Notes: generated by a model not told the origin, from the sequence alone. Shown: positions 15,547 to 23,336, numbered from the stretch's first letter. The stretch: 23,336 nucleotides of DNA from Desulfobacterales bacterium (GCA_022361135.1 JAKSBM010000861.1:1-23336); one strand, 5' to 3'. Numbers and translations are program-made.

Positions 15547-16293
15547 CTAGGGCGACGATAGGCGGGCCTCGGCTTCCTTGGCCAGAAGGCTCCGGGCCGG
15601 GCTGAGCTGGGCCACCTTTATCCAGTATCGTTTGGCCGGCTCTGTTTCTCCCTTCATTTCCAGCGCCTTGGCCATGTCCGCGTAGAGGATGGCTGCGTTG
15701 GGGGTCTTTTTCAGCCCCTGCCTTAGATGGGCAATGGCCTGGTCCGGCCTGTGGGTGCGCAGGTAGACCTGGGCCAGGCCGTGGGAAGCGGTGACAAACC
15801 AGGGTAGGGTGTCCAGGGCCTTACGAAAATAAACCTCGGCCATGGAAAAATCCAATTTTCCCATGTAGGCAAAACCCAGGTTGGACAGGGGGAAATGGGG
15901 GGTGGGATATAGGATGTCCTCCAGGACGGAGCTGAAGGCGTCAATGGCCAGATCCCATTGCTTTTGACGCATGTAGGCTGCCCCCTTATTATTCAACGCC
16001 TCGGTGTAGTCGGGTTTCAACGCCAATGCCTTGTCAAACTCCTTCAGTGCCAGATCTTCCCTTTTTTTGCCCATGTATGCCAAACCCAGGCTGTTGAGTA
16101 GATAGGGATCCTTTGCCAGGGTCTTTTTGGCTTCCAGCAGATGGGTGAGGGCTGCGGTGTAATTGCCTTGTTCCAGAAATCCTTCGCCCTGGGACTGCTT
16201 GGCTTTGGCCATGTTGATGGGGGTTTTCCCGGACTGGGGGGTGGTGCAACCGACGAGGAAAAAAACGGTGATGATTGCCATCCAAATCTTCAT
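15547..16293 (-). CDS. TPR lipoprotein resembling PilF/PilW
   Basis: 248 residues. Signal peptide MKIWMAIITVFFLVGC with lipobox LVGC (lipidated Cys16), then about five or six tetratricopeptide repeats (GNYTAALTHLLEA; LLNSLGLAYMGKKREDLALK; ALNNKGAAYMRQKQWDLAID; PLSNLGFAYMGKLDFSMAEV; ASHGLAQVYLRTHRPDQAIA). Size, lipobox and repeats match PilF/PilW, the outer-membrane lipoprotein that helps PilQ subunits assemble and stabilises pili. It ends beside pilQ but belongs to the opposite-strand operon behind serS, thrC and a LysM gene, 17 bases after the last. A general TPR lipoprotein is the alternative. Confidence 0.8.
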   Translation of the reverse strand: MKIWMAIITVFFLVGCTTPQSGKTPINMAKAKQSQGEGFLEQGNYTAALTHLLEAKKTLAKDPYLLNSLGLAYMGKKREDLALKEFDKALALKPDYTEALNNKGAAYMRQKQWDLAIDAFSSVLEDILYPTPHFPLSNLGFAYMGKLDFSMAEVYFRKALDTLPWFVTASHGLAQVYLRTHRPDQAIAHLRQGLKKTPNAAILYADMAKALEMKGETEPAKRYWIKVAQLSPARSLLAKEAEARLSSP

Positions 16294-16310
16294 GGGTTCT
16301 CCTCCATGGA

Positions 16311-17525
16311 TTAATGTAAATAATGGAGATTTATCTTTTCATCTTTTAAAAGTTGACGGGCCTCCGGGTCCAGGGGATCCCAGGCAAAGAAGTGCCTGGA
16401 TTGGGGGGACTGGGCCAGGATGCCGTGGATTTCACGGATCTGTTTTGCCTGGGAAAGGGGCTGGGAAACAAATGATGGGTTGGCCAGGGTTCGGAACCCA
16501 AGCCGGTGGAGTGTTTCCTCAACCAATTGGTCCAAGGTCAGTGTGGACGGAATATTAAAAACATCGAATCCCATTTTTTCCAGGGCTGCAACCCCGGCCT
16601 GGCCATGGAGGGTGCCGTAATTGATCAGGAGGTCCGGCTTTCCTTTTCGCATGACCCGGTGTAATACCACGCTCATTTTAATTCCCCCAAAAAGAAAGGG
16701 GATATTTTCCATGGTGTGTTTGGTGTTCAGTGTCTGGGTCAGGAGCCGATTGATGGTCTGTTTTTGAATGGTACGCCGTTGGGTTTCATTCAGCAGGGGG
16801 GGAGGGGCTTTGAGATGGACCTGGGTCATGCCCTTGAGACTGACGTCCCCCCAATGCGATCGCATGTGTTCCAATTGGGAGGATGACAGGTGGGAGCTGC
16901 CTTGGGCATGGAATACAAGGCGCCGGTCATTAATCTGAATCACCGGATTGCGGGAGAAATCCACCCGGGTTTCCCCATGGCCAGGGCCGGGTGGGAAATG
17001 GATGACTCCGGTTTCCTTGAGCTTTCCGTTCAGGCTTTGGGCATATCGTTTCAGGGGATTGAAGTGATATTCCCAGATGAGGGGGGGCAATCGTCCATAT
17101 TGGCGATCCACCACCGGGACAATGGGGGAAGGACGGGAAAATTCCACCACGGGAACAATGATTTCCCGGCCGGCCTGTGGAGCAAATCGCCTTTGGCTGA
17201 GCGATTTCAATGGAATGATGATTTGGGTGCCCGGTAGGATGGTATTGATGTTGTGGATTTCAGGATTGAGGGCTGAAAAAATCTTTAAAAAAAGGGGGAA
17301 ATCCCGTTCCGAGATTTCCCCCTTTTTTCTAAAAATCTGATACAACCACTCCCCGTCTTGAACCTGGTATGGTTCGCAGAGGATGTCCCGGTTTTGATAG
17401 GTAAAGAAGCTGTATTTTTTATAGGTGGTGCGAATACTTCCTTTCTGGGCAAATGCGGGCTGGCTTCCGAACAGGGTCAGAAGCAAAAGCCCGCATAATA
17501 TATGCCTGGAAAGGATTTGCATCAT
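16311..17525 (-). CDS. Secreted LysM-domain protein of unknown function
   Basis: 404 residues with a signal peptide ([20 protein letters not shown], likely cut after AFA at 26). A LysM peptidoglycan-binding domain spans about 52-112 (YQVQDGEWLYQIFRKKG ... LNPEIHNINTILPGTQIIIPL). The rest (about 115-404) is not a family I recognise; it contains LINYGTLHGQAGVAALEKMG and FNIPSTLTLDQLVEETLHRL. Its ATG overlaps the thrC stop as ATGA and has no clear ribosome site of its own, so it probably depends on ribosomes coming from thrC. A perfect terminator-like hairpin lies inside codons 66-80. Between thrC and a PilF-like gene, a wall-binding role connected to the pilus machine is a guess from context. 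Confidence 0.78.
   Translation of the reverse strand: MMQILSRHILCGLLLLTLFGSQPAFAQKGSIRTTYKKYSFFTYQNRDILCEPYQVQDGEWLYQIFRKKGEISERDFPLFLKIFSALNPEIHNINTILPGTQIIIPLKSLSQRRFAPQAGREIIVPVVEFSRPSPIVPVVDRQYGRLPPLIWEYHFNPLKRYAQSLNGKLKETGVIHFPPGPGHGETRVDFSRNPVIQINDRRLVFHAQGSSHLSSSQLEHMRSHWGDVSLKGMTQVHLKAPPPLLNETQRRTIQKQTINRLLTQTLNTKHTMENIPFLFGGIKMSVVLHRVMRKGKPDLLINYGTLHGQAGVAALEKMGFDVFNIPSTLTLDQLVEETLHRLGFRTLANPSFVSQPLSQAKQIREIHGILAQSPQSRHFFAWDPLDPEARQLLKDEKINLHYLH
17288..17328. repeat. Perfect 16-bp terminator-like inverted repeat inside the LysM gene
   Basis: AAAAAAGGGGGAAATC (17288-17303) and GATTTCCCCCTTTTTT (17313-17328) are exact inverted copies around a 9-base loop. On the coding (minus) strand the hairpin ends with seven T, giving every formal feature of an intrinsic terminator about 200 bases into the open reading frame. 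Confidence 0.75.
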
Positions 17526-19027
17526 GTGGAAGGCGCCAGATTTAATTCACTGGCTATTTTTCCGGAAATCTCCTTTACAAATGTTTCAAACGCTTCCGGA
17601 GCCAGGCGGTTTTCCTGGGAGGGAAGTTGGGTCTCATCTTCGGGCAGCACGAGGCCGGGCAGGTTGACAAATTCCGGGTTGGGAGTGATTTCGAACCCTT
17701 CCGGGATCTGGTCGTTGAAATACATATCCTGGAAACCGGAAAATTTGATGGCATGGGCCGTGGCATCGAGGACGGCGGTTTCATGGCCGTTGACAATGCC
17801 CTGTTTTTTGGCCTCCACCAGGCCGGCCAGACATTCCCCACCCTGGGTGCAGGTGATATGTCCGTTGCGGTTGGCGGTTAATTGCCAGTCCATGATATCC
17901 TGCTCCTTTACCTGGACAAAGAAGACATTGGCCTTGTCGGAAGCCTGGTCGTAGGCCTGGGCCAGTTCAATGACCCGGGGCATGGATACCGGGTTTCCGA
18001 TCATGGCGGCTTGGGCCACGCTGGGCTGGGTGTCCACCTTTTGGTAAACCCGTTTTTCCGGATCTGCTTCACTGTAGTATTGGAACACGGGATCTGCGTG
18101 GTGGGACTGGACACCGACGATTTTGGGCAGGCTGTCAATGATGCCCGCTTTATGGAATTTCAAAAATCCATTCATCACCGCAGAGATATTACCGGCATTG
18201 CCGATGGGAACCACCACTACTTTGTTTTCCATGTCCCAGTCAAAGTCCTGGGCAATTTCATAGGAGTAGGATTCCTGTCCCAGGATCCGCCAGGCATTTT
18301 TGGAATTGAGCAGAACCACGTTGTATTCTGAGGAGAGGTGCTCAACGATTTTCATGCAATCGTCAAATACCCCCGGGATTTCAAAAACATTGGCCCCGCT
18401 TCCCAGGGGTTGGGATAACTGGGCCGAGGTGACCTTTTTATGGGGCAGCAATACCGCGGACTTGATTTTATCCCCCAGGTAGGAGGCGTATAGTGCGGCG
18501 GCTGCGGAGGTATCCCCGGTGGAGGCGCAGATGGCAATGACATCGGATACCTTGCCCTGGTCCAGGAGGAATTTGATGCTGGACAGGGCCGATGCCATTC
18601 CCCGGTCCTTGAAGGAGGCACTGGGGTTCTGGCCGTCATTTTTGTAGAAAAAGGAGAGCCCCACGGTTTCCCGGAGTTTATCCGAGGCTTCCACCATGGG
18701 GGTGTGTCCTTCGCCCAGGTAGAGGATGGATTCCAGGGGGATGCTGGGGCCGATGAATTCGTGGAACCGATAGATTCCTTTGAGTGCCGGGATCTTCAAC
18801 ATCTTCCGATAATCAAAAATTCTCCGCCAGGTTTCACCGGATTTGGCGGTGATGGCATCCTGGTTCCGGTCGTGGATCAATAGGACGGAATTGCATTGGG
18901 GACAGACGTAGAGGAGGTCTTCAATGGCGTGCTCTGCACCACATCCCAGACATTTGTAAAACATGTCGCCCCCCACCGTTGGGATGAGATGGGGCCGGAT
19001 ATCCTCCGGAAAGAGATCAAGCTTCAT
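17522..19027 (-). CDS. thrC: Threonine synthase
   Basis: 501 residues. PLP-dependent enzyme (fold type II) that converts O-phosphohomoserine to threonine. An N-terminal zinc-ribbon-like segment has two CxxC pairs (Cys26/Cys29 and Cys42/Cys45). The PLP lysine is Lys140 in [25 protein letters not shown] and the glycine-rich phosphate loop [16 protein letters not shown] are also present. The start overlaps the end of serS by 11 bases, and the stop overlaps the start of the LysM gene in ATGA. No leader peptide or attenuator specific for threonine is visible, because the promoter is that of serS. Confidence 0.93.
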   Translation of the reverse strand: MKLDLFPEDIRPHLIPTVGGDMFYKCLGCGAEHAIEDLLYVCPQCNSVLLIHDRNQDAITAKSGETWRRIFDYRKMLKIPALKGIYRFHEFIGPSIPLESILYLGEGHTPMVEASDKLRETVGLSFFYKNDGQNPSASFKDRGMASALSSIKFLLDQGKVSDVIAICASTGDTSAAAALYASYLGDKIKSAVLLPHKKVTSAQLSQPLGSGANVFEIPGVFDDCMKIVEHLSSEYNVVLLNSKNAWRILGQESYSYEIAQDFDWDMENKVVVVPIGNAGNISAVMNGFLKFHKAGIIDSLPKIVGVQSHHADPVFQYYSEADPEKRVYQKVDTQPSVAQAAMIGNPVSMPRVIELAQAYDQASDKANVFFVQVKEQDIMDWQLTANRNGHITCTQGGECLAGLVEAKKQGIVNGHETAVLDATAHAIKFSGFQDMYFNDQIPEGFEITPNPEFVNLPGLVLPEDETQLPSQENRLAPEAFETFVKEISGKIASELNLAPST

Positions 19028-20297
19028 TTTTAATTACCGTCTGGCCTCCCATGTAAGGAACAAGTGCGTCGGGAATGCGAATGCTTCCGTCTTCCTGCTG
19101 ATAGTTTTCAAGGATGGCGGCAAAGGTCCGTCCCACGGCCAGACCGGAACCGTTCAGGGTGTGGCAGAATTCCGGTTTTTTGGCGTCCTTACGACGGAAA
19201 CGGATATTGGCCCGGCGGGCCTGGAAATCCAGGCAGTTACTGCAGGATGAAATTTCCCGGTATTTGTCCTGACCGGGCAGCCAGACTTCCAGGTCATAGG
19301 TCTTGGTGGCGGAGAATCCCAGGTCTCCGGTGCAAAGGGTCACCACCTGGTAGGGCAGCTCCAGACGCTGTAGAATGGTTTCGGCATTGGCCAGAAGGGA
19401 TTCCAATTCGTCAAAGGATTCCTCGGGCCGGGTGATTTTAACCATTTCCACCTTATTAAATTGATGCTGCCGGATCAGCCCCTTGGTGTCCCTGCCGTAG
19501 GAACCGGCTTCCGAACGGAAGCAGGGGGTAAAGGCAGTAAACTTCATGGGCAGCTTGGCATCGTCGATGATTTCCTTGGCATATATATTGGTAACCGGCA
19601 CTTCCGAAGTGGGGATGAGGTAGTAATCCCAACCCTCCAATTTGAAAAGGTCTTCCTCAAATTTGGGAAGCTGTCCCGTTCCGGTCATGGTGGTCCGGTT
19701 GACGATGAAGGGGGGAAGGGCTTCGGTGTAGCCGTGCTCCTGGGTGTGGATGTCCAGCATGAAATTAATCAAGGCACGTTCCAACCGCGCACCGGCTCCC
19801 AGGTAAAGGGGAAAGCGGGCACCGGCCAGCTTACTGGCCCGTCCCAGGTCCAGGATTCCCAGATTTTCTCCCAGTTCCCAGTGTTCTTTGGGCTTGAAGC
19901 TGAACTGACCCGGGGTCCCATGGGTTCTTTCCAGTCGATTTTCAGTGTCGTCTTTGCCCTTGGGAACATCGTCGTGGGGAAGGTTGGGAAGGCGGATCAG
20001 GAAGTTCTGAATGGATTCTTCGACAACGGCGATATCCTTTTCCAGGGATTTGATGGTTTTGGAAACGGTCTGCATTTCCTGGATGGTGGGCTGGGCATCT
20101 TCCCCGGCTTTTTTCATCCGGGCGATTTCATCGGATACCACGTTGCGTTTATGGCGCAACTCTTCCAATTGGAGGAGGATGGATTTTCTTTTTTCGTCGT
20201 CCTTGAGGAAATCGGAAAAATCGATGGTTGCTCCCCGTTTTTCCATTCCTTTCTGGACGGTCTCCAATTCGTTAATAATATATTTAAAATCGAGCAT
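19017..20297 (-). CDS. serS: Seryl-tRNA synthetase
   Basis: 426 residues, normal for bacterial SerRS. The N-terminal antiparallel coiled-coil arm (about 1-110) grips the long arm of tRNA-Ser. The class II catalytic core follows with the [16 protein letters not shown] region, motif 2 in [20 protein letters not shown], the serine-pocket segment [17 protein letters not shown], and motif 3 in [19 protein letters not shown]. It is the first gene of the minus-strand operon serS-thrC-LysM-TPR. The ATG is preceded by AAGGAAG and, further up, a good sigma-70 promoter. Confidence 0.97.
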   Translation of the reverse strand: MLDFKYIINELETVQKGMEKRGATIDFSDFLKDDEKRKSILLQLEELRHKRNVVSDEIARMKKAGEDAQPTIQEMQTVSKTIKSLEKDIAVVEESIQNFLIRLPNLPHDDVPKGKDDTENRLERTHGTPGQFSFKPKEHWELGENLGILDLGRASKLAGARFPLYLGAGARLERALINFMLDIHTQEHGYTEALPPFIVNRTTMTGTGQLPKFEEDLFKLEGWDYYLIPTSEVPVTNIYAKEIIDDAKLPMKFTAFTPCFRSEAGSYGRDTKGLIRQHQFNKVEMVKITRPEESFDELESLLANAETILQRLELPYQVVTLCTGDLGFSATKTYDLEVWLPGQDKYREISSCSNCLDFQARRANIRFRRKDAKKPEFCHTLNGSGLAVGRTFAAILENYQQEDGSIRIPDALVPYMGGQTVIKNEA

Positions 20298-20367
20298 TTT
20301 CTTCCTTGTTTCAGCCTTGTTAATGGTTGCAAAATCGAGATTTCATAAGCTTTTTCACAATTGTAAT

Positions 20368-20396
20368 CTGATAACACGGGGCCTGTAAACAGTCAA
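20368..20396 (-). promoter_or_regulatory. Promoter of the serS operon
   Basis: On the minus strand TTGACT (20391-20396) and TATCAG (20368-20373) are 17 bases apart. They leave a leader of about 65 nt before the serS start at 20297. I see no T-box or other riboswitch fold in that leader. Confidence 0.5.
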
Positions 20397-20409
20397 TGAT
20401 TATTGCAGG

Positions 20410-20435
20410 TTGACAAGTGCTAACATGTGTATAAT
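20410..20435 (+). promoter_or_regulatory. Promoter-like boxes upstream of the folate cyclo-ligase gene
   Basis: A perfect TTGACA (20410-20415) and a perfect TATAAT (20430-20435) are only 14 bases apart, short of the usual 16-18. The -10 box is a likely start determinant; the -35 box may be shared with, or used by, another register. The gene start at 20479 has AAGGAAAG upstream. Confidence 0.45.
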
Positions 20436-20478
20436 ACTTCTACAAACTTTTTTTAGTAATTCTTAAGGAAAGACGCTT

Positions 20479-21066
20479 ATGGACGAAATGAAAAATTCCA
20501 AAAACAGCATTCTGGCACAAGTGGCGGACCGGCTTGGTACGTTTACGGAAGATGAGCTCCAGGAAAAGTGCAATGTCATCGAAGAAAAGGTCTTTGAATT
20601 TGCCAATTTTATGGAAGCCCAATTGGCACTTTTGTACACTCCCATGGGTACGGTTATCCCCACCGAGCGCATCATTCGAAAGGCGCTTGAGATTGAAAAA
20701 GGAATCGTCCTTCCTGCCTTTACCGATGCTAAGAACAGCTTTAATCTGTATAAAATCACCGATTACGATAAGGATCTGGTTCTGAATGGCGACGATATCC
20801 TTGAACCCAATCCGGATCGGTGCAAAAAAATCTCATTGGAAGAAATCGACATTGCCATGATTCCCGGGCTGGCCTTTGATGACAAAGGCGGGCGGGTTGG
20901 ATTTGGAAATCAGTTTTACTCCAAGTTGATTACCAAACTCCCGGAGACCTGTCGCAAGGTATCCCTGGCCTATGAAGAACAGATCATGGATCAGATCCAG
21001 ATGGAGTCCAGGAAATTCACCGTGGACATCATCATCACCGACAAGCGGGTTATCTATAAAATTTAG
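20479..21066 (+). CDS. 5-formyltetrahydrofolate cyclo-ligase family protein
   Basis: 195 residues. The family uses ATP to turn 5-formyl-THF into 5,10-methenyl-THF, rescuing a stored folate. Family marks are the central LALLYTPMGTVIP, GIVLPAF, the EP in DDILEPNPDRCKKI, and the C-terminal block DIAMIPGLAFDDKGGRVGFG. Two canonical parts are altered: the glycine-rich GYGxGYYDR loop reads GFGNQFYSKL, and the basic N-terminal ALRKxxLxxR helix is not evident. It may be a divergent but active enzyme or one with a changed role. Start ATG at 20479 with AAGGAAAG nine bases before it; an ATG four codons later is possible. No 6S RNA fold is apparent in the 180-bp gap upstream. Confidence 0.8.
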   Translation: MDEMKNSKNSILAQVADRLGTFTEDELQEKCNVIEEKVFEFANFMEAQLALLYTPMGTVIPTERIIRKALEIEKGIVLPAFTDAKNSFNLYKITDYDKDLVLNGDDILEPNPDRCKKISLEEIDIAMIPGLAFDDKGGRVGFGNQFYSKLITKLPETCRKVSLAYEEQIMDQIQMESRKFTVDIIITDKRVIYKI

Positions 21067-21093
21067 TAACCGCTGCCTCTTTCAAAAATAAAG

Positions 21094-21137
21094 AAGGGGA
21101 GCCCGGATGCAGTGCATCCAGGGCATCCCCTTTTTTT
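21094..21137. terminator. Long bidirectional terminator
   Basis: AAGGGGA-GCCC-GGATGC (21094-21110) pairs with GCATCC-(A)-GGGC-(A)-TCCCCTT (21114-21132) around the three-base loop AGT, with two single-base bulges. T7 follows on the plus strand. It lies between the convergent folate cyclo-ligase and potassium channel genes and probably ends both. Confidence 0.88.
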
Positions 21138-21155
21138 ATGGGCAAGGTTTGGGGG

Positions 21156-22157
21156 TCAGGCCGGGTCCACGGCCTGGGCAAATCGTTTGAGATCCGGACT
21201 CTTCCCCATGACAATGAGGGTGTCGTCCGGTTCAATCAGGGTTTCAAAATGGGGGTTGAAGAGCATCCTCCCCGATTCCTTCTGGATGGAAATGATGATG
21301 AGATTGAAATCCTGACGGATGCCTGAATCCTTGAGCTGGGTATGGGTGTACTGGGAGGACGGGGGGATAAATACTTCTTCAATCTGTATGTCTTCCTGCT
21401 TCCGACTCAGGGCAATGTCCAGGAAGTTCTTCACCGACGGCCTGAGCAGCTTAAGTCCCATGGAGACCGCACCGATGTCGTAGGGGGATTCCACCTGGTC
21501 GGCCCCGGCCACCAATAATTTTTTCCGAACCCCGGGTTTGCTGGCCCGGGCCATGATTCGGATATCCGGGTTCAATTGCCGGGCCGTGAGGACGAGGAAT
21601 ACATTGGCCGTGTCCGTGGCCAGGGCCGCCACCAGGTATCCGGCCCTGTGGATGCCTGCTTTTTCCAAAAGGGCTTCGTCGGTGGCATCCCCGATGAGAT
21701 GGTGGACCTTATCCTTGATCATGGTATCAATCATGGTCTCGTCCTGTTCAATGACCACCACATCCTGCTGATCTTCCCGTATGAGGTCGCAAAGCACCCG
21801 GCCGATGCGTCCGTACCCACATACGATATAGTGGTTTTCCAATTTTTTGATTTTCCGGTCCAAACGCTGTCTCCCCAATAGAAGTTTGATTTCCCCTTCA
21901 ATGACGGATTTGCTGATGACACCCACCAGATAAAGGTAGTATCCACCGCCGGTGAAGATGAGGATCATGGTGAAGAGGCGGCCGGCATTGCTGGGCTCGT
22001 GGACTTCCAGAAATCCCACCGTGCTCAGGGTGATGGCGGTCATGTAGGCCGCATCCAGAAATCCCCACCCCTCAAGTCCCATGAATCCACAGATTCCGAT
22101 GCCGAAAATCGCAAAGGCTGCAGCAACGGCCAGCTCAATTTTTAAGAGTTGATTCAT
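21156..22157 (-). CDS. Two-TM potassium channel with RCK (TrkA-N/TrkA-C) domains
   Basis: 333 residues. Transmembrane helix near 9-27, pore loop with filter TLSTVGFLE (Thr46-Val47-Gly48-Phe49), and a second helix near 60-84. A cytoplasmic RCK_N domain with Rossmann motif IVCGYGRIGRVL and acidic strand end VVVIEQDE follows, then an RCK_C domain near 240-325. This is the MthK-type layout: a tetrameric K+ pore gated by a ring of RCK domains binding nucleotide or Ca2+. The filter reads TVGFL instead of TVGYG, so ion choice may be relaxed. It is divergent from pcm. The start has a poor ribosome site. Confidence 0.9.
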   Translation of the reverse strand: MNQLLKIELAVAAAFAIFGIGICGFMGLEGWGFLDAAYMTAITLSTVGFLEVHEPSNAGRLFTMILIFTGGGYYLYLVGVISKSVIEGEIKLLLGRQRLDRKIKKLENHYIVCGYGRIGRVLCDLIREDQQDVVVIEQDETMIDTMIKDKVHHLIGDATDEALLEKAGIHRAGYLVAALATDTANVFLVLTARQLNPDIRIMARASKPGVRKKLLVAGADQVESPYDIGAVSMGLKLLRPSVKNFLDIALSRKQEDIQIEEVFIPPSSQYTHTQLKDSGIRQDFNLIIISIQKESGRMLFNPHFETLIEPDDTLIVMGKSPDLKRFAQAVDPA

Positions 22158-22167
22158 GGCTTTTATG

Positions 22168-22194
22168 ATTATCGGTCTTTGGCCAAAAAATCAA
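22168..22194 (-). promoter_or_regulatory. Weak promoter candidate for the channel gene
   Basis: On the minus strand TTGATT (22189-22194) and GATAAT (22168-22173) are 15 bases apart. The boxes are good but the spacing is short, and the leader would be only a few bases. Confidence 0.25.
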
Positions 22195-22261
22195 GGTGGA
22201 ATCCGCGGAATCCATTGGTAATTCTTGACGGAGCCAGGGTCTCCTGCTAAGAAGGGGGATC

Positions 22262-22918
22262 ATGAATAATCAACCGAGAAAATATGAAAGATGGCGCAGG
22301 GAGATGGTGGAGCGCCAGATCATTGCACGGGGAATTTCAGACACCCGGGTGATCAATGCCATGCTCCAAGTTCCCCGCCACCTTTTTGTCAGTGAGGCCC
22401 TTGCCGATTCGGCCTATGGAGATTTCCCCCTGCCCATTGGGGAGGGACAGACCATTTCCCAGCCCTATATGATTGCTGAGATGACCCAGAATTTGGGGCT
22501 ATCCGGCAGGGAGCGGGTTCTTGAGATCGGGACCGGATCCGGATACCAGGCAGCGGTTCTTTCCCGCTTGGTTTATCGGGTCTATACCATCGAACGGAAC
22601 AATGTCCTCTATCTCCATACCCGCAAGCTCTTTGATCGGCTTAAGTTCCATAATATTGTGACCCGGTATTCCGATGGCACCCAGGGATGGGCTGCGGAAG
22701 CCCCCTTTGATGCCATCATCGTCACCGCCGGAGGGCAGCAGGTGCCACCTCCCCTGATCGATCAATTGGCCGTTGGCGGGAAACTGGTCATCCCCGTGGG
22801 GGGGCAGTTTTCCCAGGAGTTGTTGAAGATTACGAAAACAGAGCAGGGGATCCATACGGAGAATTTGGGTGGGTGCCGCTTTGTAAAGCTCATCGGGGAG
22901 CACGGCTGGCAGTCCTGA
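22262..22918 (+). CDS. pcm: Protein-L-isoaspartate O-methyltransferase
   Basis: 218 residues, the normal size. SAM-dependent enzyme that methylates isoaspartyl residues in ageing proteins and so starts their repair. Marks: [24 protein letters not shown], the substrate loop [17 protein letters not shown] (59-75), SAM-binding motif [16 protein letters not shown] (86-101), DAIIVTAG and [22 protein letters not shown] before the ATG gives the ribosome site. It stands alone, divergent from the channel gene, and ends at a strong terminator. Confidence 0.96.
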   Translation: MNNQPRKYERWRREMVERQIIARGISDTRVINAMLQVPRHLFVSEALADSAYGDFPLPIGEGQTISQPYMIAEMTQNLGLSGRERVLEIGTGSGYQAAVLSRLVYRVYTIERNNVLYLHTRKLFDRLKFHNIVTRYSDGTQGWAAEAPFDAIIVTAGGQQVPPPLIDQLAVGGKLVIPVGGQFSQELLKITKTEQGIHTENLGGCRFVKLIGEHGWQS

Positions 22919-22946
22919 TTCCTGCTTTTTCTTTTGGTATAAAATC

Positions 22947-22982
22947 AAAAAGGCTTGGTGATCGAAATCACCAAGCCTTTTT
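22947..22982. terminator. Bidirectional terminator between pcm and the porin-like gene
   Basis: AAAAAGGCTTGGTGAT (22947-22962) and ATCACCAAGCCTTTTT (22967-22982) are perfect inverted copies around the loop CGAA, with further T on the plus side. It ends pcm and the convergent outer-membrane protein gene. Confidence 0.92.
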
Positions 22983-23020
22983 TTATTCGCTAACTACAGC
23001 TTCTAAATTCTAAATCAGAA

Positions 23021-23336
23021 TTAGAAGTTGATCTGCCATTTGGCACCGTAGTAAGTGATGTCTTCCTGATCCTGCTTGTAATCGACAACACCGATTTCGG
23101 GGACGATAACAACGCCGGGGGCCAGAGTCAGGGGAGCCTGGATGTAGTAAGAAACTACGTCGTCTTCTTTGGAGTTGTCAACGTCTTCTTCCATTTCAGC
23201 ATAACCAACACCAGCTTCCAGGGAGATCATGTCGTTGATGGTGTAACCAGCAACCAGGGCGTAACCCATGGCGTCAACGTCGATTACGGCGTTGGTGCCA
23301 TCGAAGATAGCATAACCTTTTCTGCCTTTTCCACCA
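23021..23336 (-). CDS. C-terminal part of an outer-membrane beta-barrel (porin-like) protein
   Basis: The open frame runs from the right edge to a stop at 23021, giving about 105 residues of a longer protein. The sequence alternates polar and hydrophobic residues in strands with acidic turns (YALVAGYTINDMISLEAGVG; EDDVVSYYIQAPLTLAPGVV; IVPEIGVVDYKQDQEDITYY) and ends in QINF. A terminal Phe is the signal recognised by the BAM complex in outer-membrane barrels. The ATG at 23269 is internal, since the frame stays open and barrel-like upstream (GYAIFDGTNAVIDVDA). Codons are strongly biased, as in an abundant protein. The pore substrate cannot be inferred. Confidence 0.8.
   Translation of the reverse strand, partial: GGKGRKGYAIFDGTNAVIDVDAMGYALVAGYTINDMISLEAGVGYAEMEEDVDNSKEDDVVSYYIQAPLTLAPGVVIVPEIGVVDYKQDQEDITYYGAKWQINF

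Noticed and set aside
20298..20478. 6S RNA gene next to the folate cyclo-ligase gene, as in gammaproteobacteria
   Set aside because: The gap is only about 180 bp, is taken up by two promoters, and shows no long paired RNA with a central bubble.
22225..22253. TTGACG-N17-TAAGAA as the pcm promoter
   Set aside because: The -10 box would overlap the pcm ribosome site and the RNA would start at the ATG, so the site would not be in the message.

Overview
The window looks like chromosomal core sequence from a Gram-negative bacterium, most likely a sulfate-reducer-type Desulfobacterota (Desulfobacteraceae-like). This rests on gene content and protein style: a Fur/FeoA fusion in front of FeoB, an outer-membrane secretin and a beta-barrel porin end, an NtrC-family two-component pair and moderate GC. 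I could not run a search to confirm the lineage. I see no mobile elements, CRISPR arrays, tRNAs or rRNAs.

Layout. (1) 1-2022, minus: the 5' part of a diaminopimelate decarboxylase gene, preceded by a dihydrouridine synthase gene. The gap between them holds a perfect pair of palindromic AT-rich sites upstream of a lysA promoter. (2) 2210-6513, plus: an iron-uptake operon encoding a Fur-FeoA-FeoA fusion, FeoB, a secreted double SH3b protein and a membrane-anchored TPR protein, closed by a strong hairpin terminator. (3) 6514-6925: an intergenic region with a near-perfect sigma-54 promoter on the minus strand. Its transcript would run only about 76 nt before the same hairpin, so it is a candidate sigma-54-dependent small RNA. 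(4) 6926-9754, minus: an NtrC-family sigma-54 activator and its membrane histidine kinase. (5) 9981-15407, plus: the type IV pilus alignment and secretin operon pilMNOPQ, with a terminator. (6) 15547-20297, minus: an apparent operon serS-thrC-LysM protein-PilF-like TPR lipoprotein, with overlapping or nearly touching genes, running convergently towards pilQ. (7) 20479-21066, plus: a divergent 5-formyltetrahydrofolate cyclo-ligase. (8) 21156-22157, minus: a two-TM potassium channel with RCK domains. (9) 22262-22918, plus: a protein-L-isoaspartate methyltransferase. (10) 23021 to the right edge, minus: the C-terminal end of an outer-membrane beta-barrel protein.

How the parts may work together. 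PilM, PilN, PilO and PilP form the inner-membrane and periplasmic alignment complex that connects to the PilQ secretin. The TPR lipoprotein at the end of the convergent serS operon resembles PilF/PilW, the pilotin or stability factor of such secretins, and the LysM protein before it could help the machine through peptidoglycan. The histidine kinase and sigma-54 activator lie between the iron and pilus loci. The only clear sigma-54 promoter I found lies just beyond the activator gene and points at a terminator, an arrangement reminiscent of the Qrr RNAs beside luxO in vibrios. This is the most interesting item in the window. The second is a perfect 16-bp terminator-like hairpin inside the LysM coding sequence, where it could control expression of the PilF-like gene.
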